Positions 6,212-11,839 of a stretch of 11,839 bases of DNA are shown in pieces. How positions within the stretch are numbered: the first letter of the stretch is position 1; the number at the start of each line of letters is the position of its first letter. The notes below the pieces were generated by a model that made no database searches, was not told where the DNA came from, and saw nothing but the letters and a program-made list of their open reading frames with translations. The DNA comes from Candidatus Pelagibacterales bacterium. Its GTDB lineage: Bacteria; Pseudomonadota; Alphaproteobacteria; Pelagibacterales; AG-422-B15. Made by a program: the position numbers and the translations under genes. The DNA lies in assembly GCA_016777745.1 (NCBI GenBank), contig JADHQX010000029.1, forward strand, positions 1-11,839, written 5' to 3'.

Positions 6212-7858
6212 ATGGATAATTTACTAATTAAGTGCAGAGAATCTTTACAGTCTGTTAACAAGTATACTGATGCCGCAAAACAACAAGTTAAGAAGCTTGT
6301 GATGGAAGATGGTTCAGTATCTAAGCAGCTAATGGCAAGAGAGCAGCATGCTGCTCATAGCTTAGCTTGGATAGCAACTTATAAAGCTACTCTTACTGAA
6401 TTATTGAATTGGGCAGAACGACTTGAGAGTGAAAATAATTTCCAAGAGACGGAACAGCTTATACTGCAATTTGCATTCTCAGAGTATCTTTCACAATTGT
6501 GGCATGGCATTCCCATGTCACAATTGGAGTATGCAAGACCACAGGATTTAGGTTTGAAAAATGGATTGTTAACAGAGCTCTCCACGAACTCTGTTAGAGA
6601 TCTTATGCTTAATGGAAATGAAGCAGCTGATAGAGTGAAGCTTGCAGATACTTTACAAAATAACTTCTCTAGTAAAAATTTTGGTAATTTAGGACTTGAT
6701 GATACATCATCAATGATTATTCAAGAATTTAAAAAATTTGTTGAAGAAGATGTTGTTCCATATGCACACGAATGGCACCTAAAAGATGAGTTAATTCCAA
6801 TGGAGGTCATAAATAAAATGGCTGAACTTGGTATATTTGGATTAACAATACCTGAAGAGTATGGTGGTCTTGGTATGAATAAACTTTCTATGTGTGTTGT
6901 AACTGAAGAGCTTGCACGTGGATATATTGGAATAGGTTCATTAGGAACAAGAACTGACATTTCTTCTGAATTATTATTAATTGGTGGAACTGAAGAACAA
7001 AAGAAAAAATGGCTACCTAAAATTGCATCTGGTGAAATACTTCCAGCTGCTGTTTTCAGTGAGCCTAATACAGGCTCTGATTTGGCTTCATTAAGAACTC
7101 GTGCAGTTAAAAATGGAGATGATTATTCAATAACTGGAAATAAAACTTGGATTACACATGGTGCAAGAAGTGACTTAATGACTCTTTTAGCAAGATCAAA
7201 TCCAGATGAAAAAGGTTACAAGGGCTTATCTATGTTCTTGGCTGAAAAAGAACGAGGAGATGATGATAATATGTTCCCAAGTGAAGGTATGTCTGGAGGA
7301 GAAATAGAGGTGCTAGGCTATAGAGGAATGAAAGAATACGAAATTGCATTTGATGAATTCAAAGTAAAAGGTGAAAATCTATTAGGTGGAGAAGAAGGTA
7401 AAGGCTTTAAACAATTAATGGAAACTTTTGAATCTGCTAGAATTCAAACTGCTGCAAGAGCAGTTGGTGTTGCTCAATCTGCAATGGAAACTGGAATGCA
7501 GTACGCTCTTGATAGAAATCAGTTTGGTAAATCAATTTACGAATTTCCAAGAGTTTCATCAAAAGTGACTTCAATGGTTACAGAAATAATGGCTGCTAGA
7601 CAGCTCACTTACTTCTCAGCAAGAGAAAAAGATAAAGGCAATAGATGTGATTTAGAAGCGGGTATGGCAAAACTTCTAGGTGCAAGAGTGGCATGGGCAA
7701 CTTCAGACAATTCGCTTCAGATTCATGGCGGTAATGGTTTTGCTTTAGAATATCCAATCAGTAGACTTTTATGTGACTCAAGAATTTTAAATATTTTTGA
7801 AGGTGCCGCTGAAATGCAAGCTGACGTTATAGCTAGAAGATTGCTTACTTCAAACTAA
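6212..7858 (+). CDS. mcd: (2S)-methylsuccinyl-CoA dehydrogenase
   Basis: Mcd is an FAD-dependent acyl-CoA dehydrogenase that oxidises (2S)-methylsuccinyl-CoA to mesaconyl-CoA and should hand its electrons to ETF. At 548 residues it is far longer than ordinary acyl-CoA dehydrogenases (about 380). The extra N-terminal domain of about 165 residues (AREQHAAHSLAWIATYKATL, then WHGIPMSQLEYARPQDLGL) is characteristic of Mcd. The dehydrogenase core follows: IPEEYGGLGM, FSEPNTGSDLAS (EPNTGSD at 284-290), ITGNKTWIT, QIHGGNGFALEYP, and IFEGAAEMQ. In the last motif Glu530 is at the position of the catalytic glutamate of medium-chain acyl-CoA dehydrogenase. It starts 5 bp after ccr with AAGGAAG inside the ccr end, and its stop overlaps the next start (TAATG), so it is mid-operon. 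Its substrate is the product of Ecm, encoded divergently. Confidence 0.94.
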   Translation: MDNLLIKCRESLQSVNKYTDAAKQQVKKLVMEDGSVSKQLMAREQHAAHSLAWIATYKATLTELLNWAERLESENNFQETEQLILQFAFSEYLSQLWHGIPMSQLEYARPQDLGLKNGLLTELSTNSVRDLMLNGNEAADRVKLADTLQNNFSSKNFGNLGLDDTSSMIIQEFKKFVEEDVVPYAHEWHLKDELIPMEVINKMAELGIFGLTIPEEYGGLGMNKLSMCVVTEELARGYIGIGSLGTRTDISSELLLIGGTEEQKKKWLPKIASGEILPAAVFSEPNTGSDLASLRTRAVKNGDDYSITGNKTWITHGARSDLMTLLARSNPDEKGYKGLSMFLAEKERGDDDNMFPSEGMSGGEIEVLGYRGMKEYEIAFDEFKVKGENLLGGEEGKGFKQLMETFESARIQTAARAVGVAQSAMETGMQYALDRNQFGKSIYEFPRVSSKVTSMVTEIMAARQLTYFSAREKDKGNRCDLEAGMAKLLGARVAWATSDNSLQIHGGNGFALEYPISRLLCDSRILNIFEGAAEMQADVIARRLLTSN

Positions 7859-8058
7859 TGCCAAATGTATTTTATTATATATTAATACCTATCACTATTG
7901 CTGCCGTAACTATTGTTCTTTTTACTGGTATCTTTGGAATGTTAAAAGGTGGAAAGTTTAATAAGCAATACTCTAATAAACTAATGCGCTTAAGAATTTT
8001 ACTTCAATTTTTAGCCATAGTGATCATAATGACCGCTCTATATATTGCTTCTAAATAA
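7858..8058 (+). CDS. Small HIG1-domain twin transmembrane protein, function unknown
   Basis: This protein of 66 residues has two hydrophobic helices (about 5-28 and 46-63) joined by a basic loop, GGKFNKQYSNKLMRLRILLQ. The SNKLMRLRxxLQ pattern is the HIG1-type signature found in small bacterial twin-membrane proteins and in mitochondrial Hig1/Rcf proteins that associate with respiratory complexes. Its start shares a base with the mcd stop (TAATG), and the adenosyltransferase starts 2 bp after its stop, so it is tightly fixed in the operon. I recall such proteins beside the adenosyltransferase and etfBA in other alphaproteobacteria. That context suggests, but does not show, a link with membrane respiration or with ETF electron delivery. 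The reading frame is short but supported by overlap on one side and family likeness. Confidence 0.85.
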   Translation: MPNVFYYILIPITIAAVTIVLFTGIFGMLKGGKFNKQYSNKLMRLRILLQFLAIVIIMTALYIASK

Positions 8059-8060
8059 AA

Positions 8061-8624
8061 ATGGTAAAGTTAACTAGAATTTATACAAAAACTGGTGATA
8101 AGGGCAAGACAAGCCTTGTTTCAGGCAAAAGAGTTTCTAAAGATAATGTTAGAATTAGAGCTTATGGAACAGTTGACGAATTAAACTCTATACTTGGTGT
8201 CGTTAAACACCATGTATCTAAAAAACTTGTAAAAGTGATAGCAGAAATTCAGAATGACTTATTTGATCTAGGAGCAGATCTTGCAAATCCAATTACTAAA
8301 TCACCAAAATTTCCTCCACTAAGAGTTACTAAAAACCAAGTTACAAGACTAGAGGAAGCCATTGATAAATTTAACAAACCATTATCAAGCTTGAACTCAT
8401 TCATCTTGCCTGGTGGATCTCTTAGTGCGTCATATTTACACAATGCACGTACGGTAGCTAGGCGTGCTGAAAGTTTGATTGTTGAATTAAACAATAAAGA
8501 AAAAATAAACATATTTTCAATGACTTACGTTAATAGATTGTCAGATTTATTCTTTGTTCTATCAAGAGTAGAAAATGGAAATGGTAAAAAAGATGTCTTA
8601 TGGAAACCTGGCCAGAACACTTAA
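8061..8624 (+). CDS. pduO: PduO-type ATP:cob(I)alamin adenosyltransferase
   Basis: This enzyme transfers the adenosyl group of ATP to cob(I)alamin, making adenosylcobalamin, the coenzyme of Ecm and methylmalonyl-CoA mutase. The 187-residue chain has the PduO-family marks: the ATP loop TKTGDKGKT (9-17), AYGTVDELNS, FILPGGSLSASYLH, the LHNARTVARRAE helix (126-137) and a C-terminal NRLSDLFFVLSR. It is unrelated in fold to the CobA/BtuR type. It follows the HIG1-type gene by 2 bp and closes the ccr-mcd run; a 79-bp gap then precedes etfB. Co-transcription with EMC genes suggests its main job here is to charge Ecm. No cobalamin riboswitch is visible ahead of it, and other B12 synthesis or uptake genes are not in the window. 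Confidence 0.95.
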   Translation: MVKLTRIYTKTGDKGKTSLVSGKRVSKDNVRIRAYGTVDELNSILGVVKHHVSKKLVKVIAEIQNDLFDLGADLANPITKSPKFPPLRVTKNQVTRLEEAIDKFNKPLSSLNSFILPGGSLSASYLHNARTVARRAESLIVELNNKEKINIFSMTYVNRLSDLFFVLSRVENGNGKKDVLWKPGQNT

Positions 8625-8629
8625 ATTAA

Positions 8630-8656
8630 TTGATCAAAAGCTAAAAATACTATAAT
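8630..8656 (+). promoter_or_regulatory. Candidate promoter of etfBA
   Basis: In the 79-bp gap before etfB a perfect TATAAT at 8651-8656 follows TTGATC at 8630-8635 with a short 15-bp spacer (16 if ATTGAT is used). Transcription would start near 8663, about 40 nt before the ATG. No hairpin terminator for the preceding operon is visible in the gap, so read-through from ccr-mcd is also possible. Confidence 0.5.
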
Positions 8657-8703
8657 TCCTAACGATATATTTCTTTAATAAATTAATTAGAAAGAACCTT
8701 TAA

Positions 8704-9453
8704 ATGAAGATCCTAGTACCCGTAAAAAGAGTTATCGATCCTTATGTAAACATTAGAGTAAAATCTGATCAAACAGGTGTTGAAACTGATAATGTAAAAA
8801 TGTCTATGAATCCTTTTTGTGAAATAGCAGTAGAAGAAGCTATTAGATTAAAGGAAGCAGGCAAGGCAGAAGAAATAATTGCAATCTCTATAGGCAACCA
8901 ACAATGCCAAGAAACAATTAGAACTGCTTTAGCAATGGGTGCTGACAGAGGAATTCATGTGCTAACTGATAATATTTTAGAGCCATTAGCTCTAGCAAAA
9001 ATTTTAGCTAAAATATATGAAGAAGAAAAACCAGGACTAGTGGTAATGGGCAAACAAGCAATTGATGGTGATAATAATCAAACGGGACAAATGTTTGCTG
9101 CACTAACTAATTTATCCCAAGGCACATTTGCATCTAAAATTGATATTGAAGGTGAGCAAGCTATTGTTACAAGAGAAGTCGATGGTGGTTTACAAACAAT
9201 AAAAATTAGTATGCCTGCAGTTATTACAACAGACTTAAGACTTAATGAACCAAGATATGCTTCGCTGCCAAATATTATGAAGGCAAAGAAAAAAACTATC
9301 GACCAAAAGGCACCAGAAGATTTTGGTGTTGATGTGTCGCCTAGATTAAAAATATTAAAGGTGGTTGAGCCACCCAAGAGACAAGCTGGAATCAAAGTAG
9401 AATCAGTATCAGAATTAGTAGAAAAACTTAAAAATGAAGCAGGTGTAATATGA
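8704..9453 (+). CDS. etfB: Electron transfer flavoprotein subunit beta
   Basis: EtfB pairs with EtfA to form the soluble FAD/AMP heterodimer that takes electrons from acyl-CoA dehydrogenases and passes them to ETF:ubiquinone oxidoreductase. The protein is 249 residues, a normal length. It begins [20 protein letters not shown], has the nucleotide-binding segment [14 protein letters not shown] (117-130), and the docking loop [18 protein letters not shown]. In that loop Leu188 matches Leu195 of human ETF-beta, which anchors into acyl-CoA dehydrogenases. The absence of bifurcating-type features by eye, together with this loop, indicates the ordinary housekeeping (group I) ETF. The stop overlaps the etfA start (ATGA at 9450-9453). 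Its place directly after the mcd operon fits Mcd as one electron donor. Confidence 0.97.
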   Translation: MKILVPVKRVIDPYVNIRVKSDQTGVETDNVKMSMNPFCEIAVEEAIRLKEAGKAEEIIAISIGNQQCQETIRTALAMGADRGIHVLTDNILEPLALAKILAKIYEEEKPGLVVMGKQAIDGDNNQTGQMFAALTNLSQGTFASKIDIEGEQAIVTREVDGGLQTIKISMPAVITTDLRLNEPRYASLPNIMKAKKKTIDQKAPEDFGVDVSPRLKILKVVEPPKRQAGIKVESVSELVEKLKNEAGVI

Positions 9454-10379
9454 CAACATTATTTTTTACCGAACATGCAAAAGGTCAATTAAGTGATCAA
9501 AGCTTAAAAGCAATTAGTGGCGCAAAAAAATTTGGAGACGAACTCCATGTACTTATTGCTGGTAGCAATATAGATGATGCGGTTGCTCAAGCTAGTAAAA
9601 TTGAAGGCGTTTCAAAAGTTATTCATCTTGATAATAGTGAATTTGATAATATTTTAGCAGAAAAGCTTACGACTGCTATTTTTGATATATCAGCTGATTA
9701 CAATTTTTTTGCTGCAGCAGCAACTACAACTGGCAAAAATGTAATGCCCAGATTGGCTGCAAAATTAGATGTTAGCCAGATATCTGAAATAATAGGTGTT
9801 GAGTCACCAGATACATTTATTAGAACAATTTATGCAGGCAATGCAATTGCAACAGTACAATCTTCTGATGCAAAAAAAGTATTAACAATTAGACCAACTG
9901 CTTTTCAAATGAGTCTTATGGGTGACACAGCATGCGAAATTACAAAGGTTTCTTCAGAAAATATACCAACACTTTCAGAATTTGTCAGTGAAGAACTTAC
10001 AAAGTCAGATAGACCTGAATTAACTTCTGCGAAAACAATTATATCTGGTGGTAGAGGGATGCAAAATGGTGAAAACTTTGAACTCTTAGATAAAGTAGCT
10101 GCTAAATTAAATGCAGCAGTTGGTGCTTCAAGAGCTGCTGTTGATGCTGGCTTTGTTCCAAATGATTATCAGGTTGGTCAAACTGGTAAAGTAGTTGCTC
10201 CTGAATTATATATTGCCGTAGGTATATCTGGAGCAATTCAGCATCTTGCAGGAATGAAAGATTCAAAGATTATCGTTGCAATAAATAAGGATGAAGAAGC
10301 TCCTATTTTTGATGTTGCAGATTATGGGCTCGTTGCTGATTTGTTTCAAGTTCTACCAGAGCTAGAAGAAGCGCTCTAA
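9450..10379 (+). CDS. etfA: Electron transfer flavoprotein subunit alpha
   Basis: EtfA carries the redox FAD of the ETF dimer. The 309-residue protein has the variable N-terminal domain and a well-conserved FAD domain at the C-terminus: [12 protein letters not shown] (from 199), [34 protein letters not shown] (from 241) and GAIQHLAGM, then [20 protein letters not shown]. All parts expected for FAD binding are present. It is translationally coupled to etfB. Its end overlaps the end of the convergent tlpA-like gene by 4 bp (stop codons at 10377-10379 and 10378-10376). There is thus no room for a terminator between them. In many alphaproteobacteria a 3-hydroxybutyryl-CoA dehydrogenase gene follows etfA; here it does not. 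Confidence 0.97.
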   Translation: MTTLFFTEHAKGQLSDQSLKAISGAKKFGDELHVLIAGSNIDDAVAQASKIEGVSKVIHLDNSEFDNILAEKLTTAIFDISADYNFFAAAATTTGKNVMPRLAAKLDVSQISEIIGVESPDTFIRTIYAGNAIATVQSSDAKKVLTIRPTAFQMSLMGDTACEITKVSSENIPTLSEFVSEELTKSDRPELTSAKTIISGGRGMQNGENFELLDKVAAKLNAAVGASRAAVDAGFVPNDYQVGQTGKVVAPELYIAVGISGAIQHLAGMKDSKIIVAINKDEEAPIFDVADYGLVADLFQVLPELEEAL

Positions 10380-10909
10380 AAAATATATTTAGAAAATAAA
10401 TCTATAAAATATTGATCTTCCCAATCTGCTGGTCCTAAATATTTTGCTACCTGAATGCCATTTTGATCAATTAAAATGGTCGCTGGTAATCCAATTGCCT
10501 TAATTTCTCTTGGAATTTTATTTTTGCTATCAAAATAAAGCGCAATATTCTCTATATTATTGTCACTAAAAAAACTAATAGCCTTTGCTTTTGGACCTCT
10601 ATCAAGATTAATTGCAATTACTTCAAATTTATTTTTATCAAACTTACTTTGCAACCTATCTAATGAAGGCATTTCCTCTTTGCAAGGTTCGCACCAAGTT
10701 GCCCATAAATTCACTAAAATAAGTTTACCAGAAAAGTCATTTAGTAAGTGTTTTTTGCTATTTACATCCTCAAAGCTACTTGTAAATCCTGGCTTTTCTT
10801 CAAAAATTATTTTTTTTAATGTAGCTGTTTCGGCATATAAGGGGTTGCAAAACAAAAATAATGTGGCATATAGCAACGATACTTTAGTAATAATATTATA
10901 TAATTTCAT
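10376..10909 (-). CDS. tlpA: TlpA-like periplasmic thiol-disulfide oxidoreductase (thioredoxin fold)
   Basis: This is an exported thioredoxin-like protein of 177 residues. A signal peptide with a Lys-bearing N-terminus and a hydrophobic stretch ends at about residue 26 (NPLYA, then ETATL). The redox motif WATWCEPCKEEMPSLDRLQ places the active cysteines at 73 and 76, and the cis-proline region is IGLPATILIDQNG. Such TlpA/ResA-type proteins reduce disulfides outside the cytoplasm, for example for cytochrome c or oxidase assembly; the partner here is unknown. An in-frame ATG at 10921 would add four residues (MYLY). I prefer 10909 because it gives a normal signal-peptide start, although neither has a clear ribosome site. 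The gene is divergent from argH, with only 16-28 bp between the start codons, and its stop overlaps etfA. Confidence 0.9.
   Translation of the reverse strand: MKLYNIITKVSLLYATLFLFCNPLYAETATLKKIIFEEKPGFTSSFEDVNSKKHLLNDFSGKLILVNLWATWCEPCKEEMPSLDRLQSKFDKNKFEVIAINLDRGPKAKAISFFSDNNIENIALYFDSKNKIPREIKAIGLPATILIDQNGIQVAKYLGPADWEDQYFIDLFSKYIF
10899..10904 (+). promoter_or_regulatory. Candidate -10 element of argH inside the tlpA start region
   Basis: A perfect TATAAT at 10899-10904 lies 33 bp before the argH ATG and within the first codons of the divergent tlpA-like gene. No convincing -35 is seen about 17 bp upstream. With so little space between the two genes, the argH promoter has to overlap tlpA coding sequence. 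Confidence 0.35.
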
Positions 10910-10937
10910 ATAAAGATACATAGTGAGAATACAGATA

Positions 10938-11839
10938 ATGTCTAGAAAAAAAAACCCTATATTAAGACACAGATTTAATCAGAAAAATAAAGATATTTTT
11001 ACTGAGATCAATACTTCAATTGATTTTGACAAATTTATGTTTAATGAAGATATTGAAGGTTCTATAGCTCACGCTGAAATGCTGTCCAAACAAAAGATAA
11101 TTACTGTATTGGAAAAAAATAAAATCACATCCGGGCTAAAAAAGATTCTATTAGAGATAAAAAATAATAAATTCATCTTCAATCCTGAGCTTGAAGATAT
11201 TCATATGAACATAGAGAATAGACTTCAAGAGCTTGTTGGTGATGTTGCGGGAAAACTACATACTGCACGATCTAGAAATGATCAGGTCGTAACAGACCTA
11301 AAACTATGGCTAAGAAAAGACATAGATTTGATATTAACTGAATTAAAGGTCTTAAAAAAAATCATAATAAAAAATGCTGAAAAAAATATTGATATAATCA
11401 TGCCTGGCTTCACTCACCTACAGACAGCTCAGCCAATATCTGCAGGACATTATTATATGTCATATTATGAAATGTTTATGAGAGATACTGATAGATTCAT
11501 TGAATCAAGAGAAAGATTAAATAAAAATCCTCTTGGATCCTGTGCCATGGCAGGAACCTCTTTTAAAATAGATAGATTTGAAACTTCTAAAAAACTTTCA
11601 TTTAATGGGCCAACAAATAATTCTATAGATAGTGTTGCAGATAGAGATTTTGTAATTGATTACTTATATGCATCAAGCACATGTGCCATGCATTTATCAA
11701 GAATTGCTGAAGAGATAGTTTTGTGGTCTTCCAATCTTGTTAAATTTTGTGAAATAAAAGATGAGATGATGTCTAGTTCATCAATAATGCCTCAAAAGAA
11801 AAATCCTGATGCAGCTGAGTTAGTTCGTGCAAAGGCGTC
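10938..11839 (+). CDS. argH: Argininosuccinate lyase, N-terminal 300 residues
   Basis: ArgH splits argininosuccinate into arginine and fumarate, the last step of arginine synthesis. The frame is open from ATG 10938 to the right edge, so about two thirds of the usual 460 or so residues are present. Family marks in order: FMFNEDIEGSIAHAEML, KLHTARSRNDQVVTDLKLWL, MPGFTHLQTAQPISAGH with the conserved His160, NPLGSCAMAGTSFKIDR, and the superfamily signature SSSIMPQKKNPDAAE with the flexible-loop Ser281/282. The family usually opens with a WGGRF-like sequence; here it is replaced by NPILRHRFNQ, a divergent but plausible start. A divergent tlpA-like gene lies 16-28 bp upstream. The C-terminal part cannot be judged. 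Confidence 0.95.
   Translation, partial: MSRKKNPILRHRFNQKNKDIFTEINTSIDFDKFMFNEDIEGSIAHAEMLSKQKIITVLEKNKITSGLKKILLEIKNNKFIFNPELEDIHMNIENRLQELVGDVAGKLHTARSRNDQVVTDLKLWLRKDIDLILTELKVLKKIIIKNAEKNIDIIMPGFTHLQTAQPISAGHYYMSYYEMFMRDTDRFIESRERLNKNPLGSCAMAGTSFKIDRFETSKKLSFNGPTNNSIDSVADRDFVIDYLYASSTCAMHLSRIAEEIVLWSSNLVKFCEIKDEMMSSSSIMPQKKNPDAAELVRAKA

Noticed and set aside
6491..6526. TCACAATTG repeated within mcd
   Set aside because: The two copies are 27 bp apart in frame and both encode Ser-Gln-Leu in a conserved part of Mcd; this is coding coincidence.
8625..8703. Hairpin terminator after the adenosyltransferase gene
   Set aside because: Short AATTAAT-type inversions exist but have no GC-rich stem or adjoining U-run; a promoter explains the gap better.
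9078..9395. Open frame of 105 codons on the strand opposite etfB
   Set aside because: It lies wholly inside the clearly conserved etfB gene and its translation resembles no family. The same holds for the other short antisense frames in ecm, ccr, mcd and tlpA.

Overview
The window is AT-rich (GC roughly one third, judged by eye), densely packed bacterial chromosome. The gene families point to an alphaproteobacterium: Coq7-type ubiquinone hydroxylase, the ethylmalonyl-CoA (EMC) pathway enzymes Ecm, Ccr and Mcd, a small HIG1-type twin-membrane protein beside a PduO-type adenosyltransferase and etfBA, and tlpA divergent from argH. The AT bias, very short spacers and overlapping stop/start codons suggest a streamlined, probably aquatic lineage. 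I cannot name the genus from sequence alone.

Layout. 1-187 (minus): the first 62 codons of a type I restriction-modification methylase gene (hsdM), running off the left edge. 188-539: the largest gene-free stretch. It holds the broken 5' half of a tRNA-Leu(CAA) gene (354-392, minus), an imperfect palindrome at the break, a tandem 11-bp repeat and a likely promoter for the next operon. 540-2148 (plus): a coupled trio of YqaA/DedA-type membrane protein, DsbB-type thiol oxidase and Coq7. 2156-4775 (minus): serine carboxylesterase downstream of ethylmalonyl-CoA mutase (ecm). 4776-4964: divergent control region with two near-identical 28-bp direct repeats. 4965-8624 (plus): ccr, mcd, a HIG1 twin-membrane protein and a cob(I)alamin adenosyltransferase, with gaps of at most 5 bp. 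8704-10379 (plus): etfB and etfA, probably from their own promoter. 10376-10909 (minus): TlpA-like periplasmic thioredoxin. 10938 to the right edge (plus): the first 300 codons of argH.

How it fits together. The central ~7.5 kb is a functional module of the EMC pathway, which assimilates acetyl-CoA without isocitrate lyase. Ccr reductively carboxylates crotonyl-CoA to (2S)-ethylmalonyl-CoA. Ecm, which needs adenosylcobalamin, converts (2R)-ethylmalonyl-CoA to (2S)-methylsuccinyl-CoA. Mcd, an FAD enzyme, oxidises this to mesaconyl-CoA. The neighbouring adenosyltransferase makes the Ecm coenzyme and EtfAB is the expected electron acceptor of Mcd. The remaining steps (thiolase, acetoacetyl-CoA reductase, crotonase, epimerase, mesaconyl-CoA hydratase, malyl-CoA lyase) are not in this window.

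No CRISPR array, complete insertion sequence, rRNA or complete tRNA gene is visible. The points most worth a second look are the repeats and competing hairpins between ecm and ccr, the tRNA-Leu gene broken at its anticodon loop beside hsdM, and the uncharacterised small membrane protein and esterase tied to the EMC genes.
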